Of a stretch of 64,000 nucleotides of DNA, positions 1 to 8,188 are shown in pieces. Source of the stretch: Cupriavidus phytohabitans. GTDB taxonomy: Bacteria; Pseudomonadota; Gammaproteobacteria; Burkholderiales; Burkholderiaceae. The position numbers and the translations under genes are program-made. Below the pieces are notes generated by a model, which was not told where the DNA came from, searched no databases, and saw nothing but the letters and a program-made list of their open reading frames with translations. The stretch is from positions 1 to 64,000 of the forward strand of contig NZ_AUFE01000029.1 in assembly GCF_000426345.1 (NCBI RefSeq). Direction: 5' to 3'. Within the stretch, counting starts at the first letter, position 1. The number at the start of each line of letters is the position of its first letter.

Positions 1-530
1 TGGGCTGTTTGCGCGAGCAGACCGCCGGCCGGCCGCTAGTGCTGCATTCGGACAATGGCAGCGTCATGAAAGGAGGGACGATGCTGGCGATGATGGGTTA
101 CCTGGGCGTGCAGCCCTCATACAGTCGTCCGCGTGTGAGCAATGACAATGCTTACGCGGAAGCTCTGTTCCGCACGGCCAAGTACTGCCCGCTGTGGCCG
201 GATCGGCCCTTCAATACGCTGCAGCAGGCGCGCGACTGGGTGCACCGGTTTGTGTGCTGGTACAACGAGGAGCATCGCCACAGCGGCCTGAAGTACGTCA
301 CGCCGAACCAGCGGCACCGCGGGGAAGCGCCGCCCCTACTGGCGCGACGCACGATGCTATATCAGGCAGCCCGCACCCGACATCCGCAGCGCTGGTCGCG
401 AGGGATCCGGAATTGGAAGCTGGAGCCAGTGGTCTACCTGAACCCCGAGCGAGCTGAGCTGGAAGCTAAGGAGCACCGGAAAGCAGCATAACGGCGGACG
501 CGACAACTACCTTGACACACACCGCTCGGA
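1..530 (+). mobile_element. IS3-family insertion sequence, right-hand remnant
   Basis: The window opens inside an IS3-type transposase gene, and the right end of the element must lie a little after its stop codon at 491. The left end is outside the window, so the terminal inverted repeat cannot be matched and the right border (drawn at about 530) is approximate. The first chromosomal gene follows at 684. Whether the copy is intact cannot be judged from here. Confidence 0.6.
3..491 (+). CDS. IS3-family transposase (OrfB), C-terminal part
   Basis: This is the C-terminal end of a DDE transposase with an integrase core (rve) fold, which cuts and joins element ends. The frame is open to the left edge, so the gene begins outside the window. 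The second catalytic Asp lies in LHSDNGS and the catalytic Glu in NAYAEALFRT. These are followed by the WYNEEHRHSGLKYVTP block that is typical of IS3 OrfB proteins. The first catalytic Asp would be off-window. A TTG codon at 9 could be read as a start, but a start there would lack the first half of the catalytic domain. The C terminus, rich in Arg and Glu, looks normal. Confidence 0.9.
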   Translation, partial: GCLREQTAGRPLVLHSDNGSVMKGGTMLAMMGYLGVQPSYSRPRVSNDNAYAEALFRTAKYCPLWPDRPFNTLQQARDWVHRFVCWYNEEHRHSGLKYVTPNQRHRGEAPPLLARRTMLYQAARTRHPQRWSRGIRNWKLEPVVYLNPERAELEAKEHRKAA

Positions 531-541
531 CAAAAAGTTAC

Positions 542-557
542 CCGCCCTTCAGGGCGG
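542..557. repeat. Short hairpin beside the IS end
   Basis: CCGCCC and GGGCGG form a perfect 6-bp stem with a TTCA loop (542-547 and 552-557). On the minus strand the stem is followed by a T-rich stretch, so it could act as a leftward terminator. No leftward gene ends just upstream, so its role is unclear. Confidence 0.35.
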
Positions 558-636
558 AACCGGGCATATCCAATAGCCACCAGATGCCCACACGGGCCCA
601 AAACCCTTGCACAACAACCTCCGCCCCGTACAATAA

Positions 637-656
637 TTGACGTTTACGTAAACGGA
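637..656. promoter_or_regulatory. Palindromic operator upstream of the SDR gene
   Basis: CGTTTACGTAAACG at 641-654 is a perfect 14-bp palindrome, 30 bp before the start codon at 684. A TTGACG hexamer at 637-642 overlaps its left side and could be a -35 box, but I see no clear -10. Operators of the form ACGTNNACGT are known for MerR-type regulators of fatty-acid or branched-chain amino-acid catabolism in Proteobacteria (LiuR-like). That link is inference. Confidence 0.6.
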
Positions 657-683
657 AACACTTCCAACAAGGAGACACAGCAA

Positions 684-1442
684 ATGCAAATCAAAGACAA
701 CGTCTTCATCGTCACCGGCGGCGCCTCCGGCCTGGGCGCCGGCACCGCCCGCATGCTCGCCGAAGCCGGCGCCAAAGTCGTCATCGCCGACCTCAACGAG
801 CAAACCGGCCAATCCCTCGCCACCGAACTGAACGGCCAGTTCATCCGCTGCGACGTCACCTCCGAATCCGACGGCCAGGCCGTGGTCGCCGCCGCCCAGT
901 CCCTGGGCCGCCTGTCCGGCCTCATCAACTGCGCCGGCATCGCCACCGCCAACAAGACGGTTGGCAAGAACGGGCCGCATCCGCTGGATGCCTTCGACAA
1001 GACCATCCGCATCAACCTGGTCGGCACCTTCAACATGATCCGCCTGGCCGCCGCCGCCATGGTCCAGAACACCCCCGACAGCGAAGGCGAGCGCGGCGTG
1101 ATCATCAACACCGCCTCGGTGGCGGCCTTCGATGGCCAGATCGGCCAGGCCGCCTATGCCGCCTCCAAGGGCGGCGTGGTCGCCATGACCCTGGCCATCG
1201 CCCGCGACCTGTCCCGCGACGGCGTCCGCTGCATGACCATCGCCCCGGGGATCTTTGAAACGCCGATGCTGCTTGGCATGCCGCAGGAAGTGCAGGACGC
1301 CCTCGGCAAGATGGTTCCGTTTCCCCCGCGCCTGGGCCGCCCGGCGGAATACGCCAAGCTGGCACGCGCGATCATCGAGAACACGATGCTTAACGGCGAA
1401 GTGATTCGCCTCGACGGCGCGATCCGGATGCAGCCGAAGTAA
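684..1442 (+). CDS. SDR-family dehydrogenase, 3-hydroxyacyl-CoA dehydrogenase-like
   Basis: This 252-residue short-chain dehydrogenase/reductase is expected to oxidise or reduce a hydroxyl/keto group with NAD(H). The cofactor-binding TGGASGLG is at residues 12-19, NCAG near 91, and the catalytic Ser and YAASK come in the second half. Overall sequence resembles the HSD10 / 3-hydroxyacyl-CoA dehydrogenase type 2 group, which works in fatty-acid or branched-chain amino-acid breakdown. The start is set by AAGGAGA at 669-675. It stands alone, behind a palindromic operator that would fit control by a catabolic regulator. The substrate is inferred from family resemblance only. Confidence 0.85.
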   Translation: MQIKDNVFIVTGGASGLGAGTARMLAEAGAKVVIADLNEQTGQSLATELNGQFIRCDVTSESDGQAVVAAAQSLGRLSGLINCAGIATANKTVGKNGPHPLDAFDKTIRINLVGTFNMIRLAAAAMVQNTPDSEGERGVIINTASVAAFDGQIGQAAYAASKGGVVAMTLAIARDLSRDGVRCMTIAPGIFETPMLLGMPQEVQDALGKMVPFPPRLGRPAEYAKLARAIIENTMLNGEVIRLDGAIRMQPK

Positions 1443-1455
1443 TAAGCTCCGGCAC

Positions 1456-2373
1456 TCAGGCCGCAGCGCCCATTGCGGGCGCCTCGACGCGCAGCGTCAG
1501 GCGCCGCACCAGCGCCCACACCGCCTCCGCGGACGGCGAGAGTGAGCGGTCCTCGCGCCGGACCATGACAATGCTGCGCTCTTCGCGGGGCACCAGCGGC
1601 CGCCACACCAGCGGCGATGCGGCAGGAAGCGGCAGCGAGAAAGAGGGCAGCACGGAAGCGCCGATGCCGGCCTCGACCATGCCGAACACGCTGGCCGAGT
1701 GCCCCAGTTCCTGCACCACCTGCGGCGCCACGCCATGGCGACCGAAGATGCGGTCGATCAGCGGCCGGCTGCCCGAGGCAAAGTCCAGCAGCACCAGCCG
1801 CATGCCGTGCAGCGCCGACCACGGCACCGTCGCCGACTGCGCCAGCGGGTGGTCGCGCCGGCAGACAAAGCAGAACGGATCAGTCGCCACCGCCTCCACC
1901 GCCAGCCCTTCGCGCGCCAGCGGATCGATCAGCACGCCGAAATCGACGGCGCCGGCGCGGACCTGCTCGAGGCCGTCGGCCTGCACGTTGTCGCGCACGG
2001 TCAGGCGGATATCGGGGTATTGCGCGGCGCAGGCGGCGACATACATCGGCATCAGCCGGGCGGAAATGGTCGGAGCGCCGGCTATCACGACACGCCCACG
2101 ATAGCGCTCGCCTAACTGGCGCGTTTCTTCAAGGGTGTCGTCGAGCTGGCCCAGCAGCCGCTCCAGCGCCGGCACCAGCGCGTGGCCGGCATCGGTCAGC
2201 ACCACTTCACGCGTGGTGCGGTCAAGCAGCTTGACGCCAAGTGCCTCTTCCAGCTCAGCCACGCCCCGGCTGACCGCCGGCTGGGTCAGCCCCACCACGT
2301 CGGCAGCACGGCTGAAACCGCCGCTGCTGGCCACCGCCAGGAAGACGCGCAGCTGGCGCAGTGTGTAATTCAT
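1456..2373 (-). CDS. LysR-family transcriptional regulator
   Basis: This 305-residue protein has the N-terminal LysR helix-turn-helix (LRQLRVFLAVASSGGFSRAA, residues about 5-24, then a recognition helix in LTQPAVSRGVAELE). A periplasmic-binding-like effector domain follows from about residue 90. The start was placed at MNYTLRQL because the longer reading adds 28 residues outside the domain. It is divergent from the BASS-type transporter gene at 2466, with 92 bp between starts, so that gene is its likely target. An 11-bp palindrome lies in this gap. Effector unknown. Confidence 0.9.
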   Translation of the reverse strand: MNYTLRQLRVFLAVASSGGFSRAADVVGLTQPAVSRGVAELEEALGVKLLDRTTREVVLTDAGHALVPALERLLGQLDDTLEETRQLGERYRGRVVIAGAPTISARLMPMYVAACAAQYPDIRLTVRDNVQADGLEQVRAGAVDFGVLIDPLAREGLAVEAVATDPFCFVCRRDHPLAQSATVPWSALHGMRLVLLDFASGSRPLIDRIFGRHGVAPQVVQELGHSASVFGMVEAGIGASVLPSFSLPLPAASPLVWRPLVPREERSIVMVRREDRSLSPSAEAVWALVRRLTLRVEAPAMGAAA

Positions 2374-2388
2374 GCAACGACCGGATAA

Positions 2389-2399
2389 ATAGATTCTAT
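2389..2399. promoter_or_regulatory. Candidate LysR operator between 1456-2373 and 2466
   Basis: ATAGATTCTAT is a perfect palindrome around position 2394, in an AT-rich patch 16 bp upstream of the LysR start. It matches the T-N11-A style of LysR sites and sits where an autoregulating LysR protein usually binds. Confidence 0.45.
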
Positions 2400-2465
2400 A
2401 AATGAATTTGCATTCTAGACCCGGCTGGCGTCCAATACTAGGCAAAACCCTAACCAACCGCAGTC

Positions 2466-3491
2466 ATGTCTCGACTTTTTGCCAAGCTCAAGAAACTTTA
2501 TGACCTGATCGACGGCTTCGTCCTCATCATGCTGACCGCCATCGCCATCGCGCTGGCGGCCCCGGAAATCGGCGCCGGCAAGGGCCCGCTGCACCTGGGC
2601 GTGGTCACCAGCGTGGGCGTGGCACTGGTCTTTTTCCTGCATGGCGCGGCACTGTCGCGCGACAAGCTGGTGGCGGGCGCCAAGAACTGGCGCCTGCATG
2701 TGTTCGTGCAGTCGTTCACCTACGTGGTCTTCCCGGTGGTCGGCGCGCTGCTGATGCTGGCCTTGCACAACACGCTGCCGGCGGATCTGCTGCTGGGCGT
2801 GTTCTTCCTGTGCGCGCTGCCGTCGACAGTGTCGTCGTCGGTGGCCATGACCTCGATGGCGCGCGGCAACGTGTCAGGCGCGATCTTCAATGCCACCATC
2901 TCGGGCCTGATCGGCATGCTGGTCACGCCGCTGCTGATGGGGCTGGTGATCAGCGCCAGCGGCGCCTCGATGCCGCTGGGCAAGGCGCTCACCGGCGTGG
3001 CGCTGCAGCTGCTGCTGCCGTTCGCGCTGGGCCAGCTGCTGCGTCCGCTGATCGGCAGCTGGCTGGCGAAGAAGAAGCCGATCACCACCAAGATCGACCG
3101 CGGCGTGATCGTGCTGATCGTCTATTCGTCGTTCTGCGATGCGACTGCCGAAGGCCTGTGGCACCAGTACCAGTGGCAGACCATCGGCGCGGTGATGCTG
3201 ATTGCCGCAGTACTGTTGTTCGTGGTGCTGGGCTTCACCACGCTGACCGCCCGCCGGATGGGTTTCTCGGTCGAGGACGAAATCACCGCGGTGTTCTGCG
3301 GCTCGAAGAAGAGCCTGGCCAACGGCATTCCGATGGCAAAGATCCTGTTTGCCGGACATCCCGCGCTGGGGCTGCTGGTGCTGCCGCTGATGGTCTATCA
3401 CCAGCTGCAGCTGATCGTCTGCTCGGTGATTGCGTCGCGCTATGCCAACCGCGATGCGCTGCTGGAGGACCGCGCGGCGGCGCGCGCCTGA
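2466..3491 (+). CDS. Bile acid:sodium symporter-like transporter (SBF-like)
   Basis: This 341-residue inner membrane protein has about nine to ten hydrophobic segments. It resembles the SBF-like branch of the bile acid/sodium symporter (BASS) superfamily. Typical traits are the FFLHGAALSRDKL segment after the second helix, ALPSTVSSSVAMT in the middle, and CGSKKSLANGIPMAKILF near the C terminus, corresponding to the crossover-helix regions that bind ion and substrate. The substrate is not predictable; relatives carry organic anions. The divergent LysR gene is the probable regulator. Confidence 0.8.
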   Translation: MSRLFAKLKKLYDLIDGFVLIMLTAIAIALAAPEIGAGKGPLHLGVVTSVGVALVFFLHGAALSRDKLVAGAKNWRLHVFVQSFTYVVFPVVGALLMLALHNTLPADLLLGVFFLCALPSTVSSSVAMTSMARGNVSGAIFNATISGLIGMLVTPLLMGLVISASGASMPLGKALTGVALQLLLPFALGQLLRPLIGSWLAKKKPITTKIDRGVIVLIVYSSFCDATAEGLWHQYQWQTIGAVMLIAAVLLFVVLGFTTLTARRMGFSVEDEITAVFCGSKKSLANGIPMAKILFAGHPALGLLVLPLMVYHQLQLIVCSVIASRYANRDALLEDRAAARA

Positions 3492-3558
3492 TCCGCGCCA
3501 TCCGTCGTCGCGCCGGCCCGCTGCATGGCGTGCAACGCTTGGGGGTTGAGGAGTGGAT

Positions 3559-3831
3559 ATGGACGACGACCTCGATACGATGAGCCGCGAGCGGCTGATC
3601 GCAGAAGTGAAGGTACTGCGCGCGGGCATACGCCGCCATCGGGATGCTTCGGGTCACGACCTGTGCTGGCACCATCCGGATCTGTGGGCATTGCTGCCCG
3701 AGCCCGGCGACCAGGTCCCGACGGTTCCGGCGTGGCCCCAGTTTATGCGCGGCTGCGTGAAGTACCGCGAATCGCTGGACCGGCAATGCCCTGATGCGCC
3801 ACGCAGCGAGAAGGAATTCGGCGAGCGCTGA
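3559..3831 (+). CDS. Small conserved protein of unknown function
   Basis: This 90-residue soluble, acidic protein has no family I can name with certainty. An ATG at 3559 is preceded by GAGGAG at 3548-3553 with a 5-nt gap, which is why it is preferred over the GTG at 3553. The N terminus is a short charged helix (SRERLIAEVKVLRAGIRRHR). It is followed by a His/Cys/Trp-rich segment, HDLCWHHPDLWALLPE. The cluster of His and Cys could bind a metal, but that is inference. It ends 32 bp before the convergent amiC stop. Confidence 0.7.
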   Translation: MDDDLDTMSRERLIAEVKVLRAGIRRHRDASGHDLCWHHPDLWALLPEPGDQVPTVPAWPQFMRGCVKYRESLDRQCPDAPRSEKEFGER

Positions 3832-3863
3832 GCGTGCGCCGTGGCGGCGCTATGGTCAGACCG

Positions 3864-5363
3864 TCAGACCGACGGATTTTTCGACAACGGCGGATTCTTC
3901 GCGAAGTACGCCTTGATCCCGCGCAGGATGGCATTCGCCAGCTGTTCCTGGTGCGCGCTGTCGTTGAGCTTGCGCTCCTCCGCCGGGTTGCTGATAAACG
4001 CGGTCTCGATCAGGATCGACGGGATGTCCGGCGCCTTCAGCACCGCAAACCCGGCCTGTTCCACGTGCGCCTTGTGCAGCCGGTTGATGCCGCCGATCTC
4101 TCCCAGCACGGACTTGCCGACCTGCAGGCTGTCGTTGATCTGCGCGGTGGTGGACAGGTCCAGCAGCACGCGCGCAACCTGCGCATCCTTGTTGCCCATG
4201 TTGGCGCCGCCGATCAGGTCGGAAGCGTTTTCCTTGTTGGCCAGCCAGCGCGCCGCGGTACTGGAAGCGCCGCGCTCGGACAGCGCAAACACCGAAGCGC
4301 CATTGGCTTCCGGCGACAGGAAGGCATCGGCGTGAATCGACACGAACAGGTCGGCCTGCACCCGGCGCGCCTTCTGCACGCGCACGTTCAGCGGCACGAA
4401 GAAATCCGCATCGCGCGTCATCATCGCGCGCATATTGGGCTGGGCGTCGATCTTGGCGCGCAACCGGTGCGCGATCTGCAGCACCACGTCCTTCTCGCGA
4501 GAACCAGCGGCGCCGATCGCGCCGGGGTCTTCGCCGCCGTGGCCGGGATCGAGGGCCACCGTCAGCAGGCGGCGCATCTTGAACGGGCGCTCGGCAGTCG
4601 GGTTGTCGCGCGCGACAGGCGGCACCACGGGCGCATCGGGCTTCGGCACCACCGGCGCGGACGGCCTGGGCCGGGCGGCGACCACCGGCGGCGGCGGCGC
4701 GGTGGTGGCCGGCATTTCGCCCTTCTCGTCGAACCTGCGCACCAGCGCGCCGATGGCATCTTCCTCGGCACCGGCCGGGGCGCCGGCGATGCTGTCCGGA
4801 CCCGGGGCCGGGTCCATGGTGGCGAAGCGGCGCTGCTTGTCCTCGGTGTCGCGCACCAGTTTCCACAGCGGGTCGGGCGGGTTGACCGGGTACAGGTCGA
4901 ACACCAGCCGGTTGCGGTAGTTGCCGATCGGCAGCAGCGTGAACACCTGCGGCGCCACGCTCTCCTTCAGGTCGAACACCATGCGCACCACGCGCGGGCG
5001 GTTCTGGCCGACGCGCACGGTCTGGATATACGGATCGTTGGGGGTGATCTTGGCCACCAGTTCGCGCAGCGTGGGCGACAGGTCCAGGCCATCGATGTCC
5101 ACCACCAGCCTGTCCGGATCGCGAATCATCTGGTGCACCGCGACCAGCGGCGCGTCGGATTCGATGGTGACGCGGGTGTAGTCCTCGGCCGGCCATACGC
5201 GCACCGCGACGATGCCGGCACCGAACGCGATCTGCGGGCCGGCGAGCGTCAGCACGGCGGTACCCGCGCCCAGCTTCAGCGCCTGCGCCATCCATTTGCG
5301 GCGCGCCTGCAGCAGGCCGTCGGGTCCATCGGGGCGGTCGGTGGCAAGTCGCTTGATCAGCAT
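3864..5363 (-). CDS. amiC: N-acetylmuramoyl-L-alanine amidase (AmiC type)
   Basis: This 499-residue periplasmic enzyme cleaves the amide bond between MurNAc and the stem peptide to split septal peptidoglycan. An export signal with Arg/Lys before a hydrophobic stretch is at residues 20-48 (RRKWMAQALKLG...), possibly Tat type. An AMIN domain follows (about 50-150), then a Pro/Ala-rich linker and an Amidase_3 domain from about 265. Zinc and catalytic residues are visible: His in LDPGHGG (about 273), His in SIHADAF (about 342) and Glu in ILIETAFIS (about 452). The start overlaps the tsaE stop by 7 bp, so the two are co-transcribed, a common arrangement in Proteobacteria. Confidence 0.93.
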   Translation of the reverse strand: MLIKRLATDRPDGPDGLLQARRKWMAQALKLGAGTAVLTLAGPQIAFGAGIVAVRVWPAEDYTRVTIESDAPLVAVHQMIRDPDRLVVDIDGLDLSPTLRELVAKITPNDPYIQTVRVGQNRPRVVRMVFDLKESVAPQVFTLLPIGNYRNRLVFDLYPVNPPDPLWKLVRDTEDKQRRFATMDPAPGPDSIAGAPAGAEEDAIGALVRRFDEKGEMPATTAPPPPVVAARPRPSAPVVPKPDAPVVPPVARDNPTAERPFKMRRLLTVALDPGHGGEDPGAIGAAGSREKDVVLQIAHRLRAKIDAQPNMRAMMTRDADFFVPLNVRVQKARRVQADLFVSIHADAFLSPEANGASVFALSERGASSTAARWLANKENASDLIGGANMGNKDAQVARVLLDLSTTAQINDSLQVGKSVLGEIGGINRLHKAHVEQAGFAVLKAPDIPSILIETAFISNPAEERKLNDSAHQEQLANAILRGIKAYFAKNPPLSKNPSV

Positions 5364-5890
5364 GCGTTCAGCAAGGTAAGTCCAGTGGGAGTATAGGCGC
5401 GCAAGGTCGCGATTCGCCGCTCGCCGGCATCGCCGGCAAGCTTTTCGCTGTCCGCCGCCCGCGCCATGTCCGATTGGAGCAACACATGCAGGTCGGGTTC
5501 CCCCAGCAGGCGGCCCGCCTTCTCCGGCCATTCGACCAGGTTGAAGGCCGGTTCGGCAAAACAGTCGCGGAAACCCGCGTCGACCCACTCTTCCGGATCG
5601 GCGAAGCGGTACAGGTCGAAGTGGTAAACCGTCAGCGGCGAGCCGTCGGCGCGGGCGACTTCGTAAGGCTCGCACAGCGTGTAAGTGGGGCTGCGCACCT
5701 TGCCGGCATGGCCGAGCGCGCGCAGCACCGCGCGCGTCAGCGTGGTCTTGCCGGCGCCAAGGTCGCCGGAGAGCTGCACATGCACCGTGCGCGGCGGCAT
5801 GGCCTGCACCGTGGCGGCAAGCGCGGCGCCCAGGCGCGCGGTGGCGGCTTCGTCGGACAGCGTCAGGGTGCGTTCTTCGAGCAAGGGCAT
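5357..5890 (-). CDS. tsaE: tRNA threonylcarbamoyladenosine biosynthesis ATPase TsaE
   Basis: This 177-residue P-loop protein is the ATPase partner of TsaB and TsaD, which add the threonylcarbamoyl group to A37 of ANN-decoding tRNAs. Walker A SGDLGAGKTT is at residues 41-50. YHFDLYRFADPEEWVDAG and NLVEWPEKAG are the other signatures of the family. The start at 5890 (MPLLEERTL) removes a long upstream in-frame extension that overlaps the divergent queG gene. It is head-to-head with queG, 16 bp apart, and overlaps amiC downstream. Confidence 0.95.
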   Translation of the reverse strand: MPLLEERTLTLSDEAATARLGAALAATVQAMPPRTVHVQLSGDLGAGKTTLTRAVLRALGHAGKVRSPTYTLCEPYEVARADGSPLTVYHFDLYRFADPEEWVDAGFRDCFAEPAFNLVEWPEKAGRLLGEPDLHVLLQSDMARAADSEKLAGDAGERRIATLRAYTPTGLTLLNAC

Positions 5891-5906
5891 TGCGTACAAT
5901 TCAGGG

Positions 5907-7124
5907 ATGATCGACCCAGCAGTCAAGCCGCCGGCCAGCGCAACAGGCGCGCACAGTGTTCCCGCAGACTCTCCAGGGCAATCCGGCCAGGCCGGCCCGG
6001 GGGAGCTGGCGGCGCTTGCGGAGTCCATCCGCGCATGGGGCGCCGGGCTGGGTTTTGCGTCGGTGCGCATCGCCGACGTCGATCTTGGCCATGCCGAGCC
6101 GGGGCTTCTGGCATGGCTGGAGCAGGGTTACCACGGCGACATGGATTATATGGCGAACCACGGCTTGCGGCGCGCCCGTCCGGCCGAACTGGTGCCGGGC
6201 ACGGTACGCGCCATCGTGGCGCGCATGCCCTATGTCCCCGCCACCGAGACCCCGCCGGGCGCGCCCGACTGGCGCCGGCGCGAACTGGCGCGGCTGGGCG
6301 ATCCGGCCACCGCGGTGGTGTCCCTGTATGCGCGCGGCCGCGACTATCACAAGGTCCTGCGCAGCCGCCTCCAGCAGCTGGCCAGCCGGATCGAGGCTGA
6401 AATCGGCAAATTCGGCTACCGCGTCTTTACCGATTCCGCGCCGGTGATGGAAGTGGCGCTGGCCAGCCAGGGCGGACTCGGCTGGCGCGGCAAGCATACG
6501 CTGCTGCTCGACCGCGACGGCGGCTCGATGTTCTTCCTGGGCGAGATCCTGGTCGATATCCCGCTGCCAACCGATGCGCCCGAACCGGACCACTGCGGCA
6601 ATTGCCACCGCTGCCTCGACATCTGCCCCACACGCGCCATCGTCGCGCCCTACCGGCTCGATGCGCGCCGCTGCATCTCCTACCTGACCATCGAGCACAA
6701 GGGCCCGATCCCGGTCGAGTTCCGCGCGCCGATGGGCAACCGCGTCTATGGCTGCGACGACTGCCAGCTGGCCTGCCCGTGGAACAAGTTTGCGCACGTG
6801 GCCAGCTTGCCGGATTTCGACGTGCGCAATGGCCTGGACGCGCCCGACATGGTGGCGCTGTTCCAGTGGACCGAGGACGAGTTCAACCAGCGCCTGGAGG
6901 GCAGCCCGATCCGCCGCATCGGCCATGAGCGCTGGCTGCGCAACCTGGCCGTCGGACTTGGCAACAGCCTGCGCGCGGCGCTTTCAAGCACCCGCGCGGA
7001 AGACGCCGCCCTGGCCGCGCGCATCCGCGAGGCGTTGCAGGCGCGGCGCGATGGCGCGTCGCCGCTGGTGCAAGAGCATATCGACTGGGCGCTCTCGCAG
7101 GGCGAGCCCGCACGCATCGGGTGA
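5907..7124 (+). CDS. queG: Epoxyqueuosine reductase QueG
   Basis: This 405-residue cobalamin-dependent iron-sulfur enzyme performs the last step of queuosine synthesis, reducing epoxyqueuosine in tRNA. Two ferredoxin-like cysteine sets are visible: CGNCHRCLDICPT near residue 230 and CDDCQLACPWNKFA near 282. The SAPVMEVALASQGGLGWRGK segment is the cobalamin-binding signature. The ATG at 5907 fits the family better than upstream codons, which would extend into tsaE. The N terminus is somewhat long and Pro/Ala/Gly-rich before the conserved part begins near residue 35. It converges with the AEC transporter gene at 7144. Confidence 0.95.
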   Translation: MIDPAVKPPASATGAHSVPADSPGQSGQAGPGELAALAESIRAWGAGLGFASVRIADVDLGHAEPGLLAWLEQGYHGDMDYMANHGLRRARPAELVPGTVRAIVARMPYVPATETPPGAPDWRRRELARLGDPATAVVSLYARGRDYHKVLRSRLQQLASRIEAEIGKFGYRVFTDSAPVMEVALASQGGLGWRGKHTLLLDRDGGSMFFLGEILVDIPLPTDAPEPDHCGNCHRCLDICPTRAIVAPYRLDARRCISYLTIEHKGPIPVEFRAPMGNRVYGCDDCQLACPWNKFAHVASLPDFDVRNGLDAPDMVALFQWTEDEFNQRLEGSPIRRIGHERWLRNLAVGLGNSLRAALSSTRAEDAALAARIREALQARRDGASPLVQEHIDWALSQGEPARIG

Positions 7125-7143
7125 CGGAATCCAGCTGACCGAA

Positions 7144-8037
7144 CTAGCTGGCCAGCGCCAGCCACAGCGGCGTGGTGACGATGGCCGCCACCGTCATCAC
7201 GGAAATCGTGGCCGCCACCATTGGCCCGTTGCCGCCCATGCGCACCGCCAGGATATAGGCGCTCGACGCGGTCGGCAGCGAGGCATACAGCACCACGACC
7301 TGGTACTGCAGCGCGGTCAGCGGCAGGTGCCGGCCCACCAGCCAGGCCACGCACGGCATCGCCAGCAGCTTGATCCCGGTCCACCACGCGACCGGTCCGA
7401 CCGTGCCGGTCGCCCCGCTCATCTGCAGCCCGGCGCCAACCGTCATCAGCCCCAGCGCGGTCGACGCCGAGCCAAGCCGGTTCAGCGTCATCGCCACCAC
7501 CTCGGGCGGGTGCAGGCCCAGCAGGTTGGTCACGAGCCCGCCGGCAGTGGCCAGGATCAGCGGGTTGCGCGCCAGCTCCTTCCACAGCGCGGTTTCGCCG
7601 TGCCTGGCCAGCGCCCACACCGCCGCCACGTTGCACAGCGGCACAGTGCAGCCGACGATCACCGCCATCAGCGCCAGCCCCTCGCTGCCGCCCAGGCGCG
7701 ACGCCAGCGCCAGGCCGATATAAGAGTTGAAGCGAAAGGCCGTCTGCAGGCCCGAGGCAAAGCTCAGCGCATCGGGCTTCAGCACCCATTTGACGGCGTA
7801 GCCGCCGGCCATGCCCACGGCCAGCGCCAGCAGCGCCAGGCCCAGCATCGCCGAGGTTGAAGAGAAATCGAAGACCGCGGCATTGGTCGACTGCAGCAGC
7901 AGCGCCGGGAACAGCACAAAGTAGACCAGGCGCTCCACCCCGCCCCAGAAGGCGCGGTCGAAGGGCGAATAGCGCACCAGCAGCCAGCCGATCAGGATCA
8001 GGCTGAAGTCCGGCACCAGCAGGAGAGCAGAAGACAT
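7144..8037 (-). CDS. AEC-family transporter (auxin efflux carrier type)
   Basis: This 297-residue inner membrane protein has about ten hydrophobic helices arranged as two inverted halves. It matches the AEC / membrane transport protein family, whose bacterial members export small organic acids or amino acids. Recognisable parts are the N-terminal PDFSLILIGWLLVRY, NPLILATAGGLVTNLLGL in the middle, and the C-terminal LPTASSAYILAVRMGGNG. The start was set at MSSALLLV, dropping 23 upstream residues that are not hydrophobic. No regulator is next to it; substrate unknown. Confidence 0.85.
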   Translation of the reverse strand: MSSALLLVPDFSLILIGWLLVRYSPFDRAFWGGVERLVYFVLFPALLLQSTNAAVFDFSSTSAMLGLALLALAVGMAGGYAVKWVLKPDALSFASGLQTAFRFNSYIGLALASRLGGSEGLALMAVIVGCTVPLCNVAAVWALARHGETALWKELARNPLILATAGGLVTNLLGLHPPEVVAMTLNRLGSASTALGLMTVGAGLQMSGATGTVGPVAWWTGIKLLAMPCVAWLVGRHLPLTALQYQVVVLYASLPTASSAYILAVRMGGNGPMVAATISVMTVAAIVTTPLWLALAS

Positions 8038-8188
8038 TGTCGTTGTTGTAATGGCGAGGGCACGGCGCGGTATCTGCCTGGGATCCGGGTACGATCCCGG
8101 CCGCATGGGGGAAGAAATAACGGCTGGCGCGCAGGAATGTGCAGGCTAGGGCAGATACGGATAGGTATTTTTCCAGATTTAGGTCAAC

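Noticed and set aside
3856..5295. Second minus-strand frame over amiC
   Set aside because: The amiC frame holds the amidase zinc ligands; this one is a low-complexity shadow.
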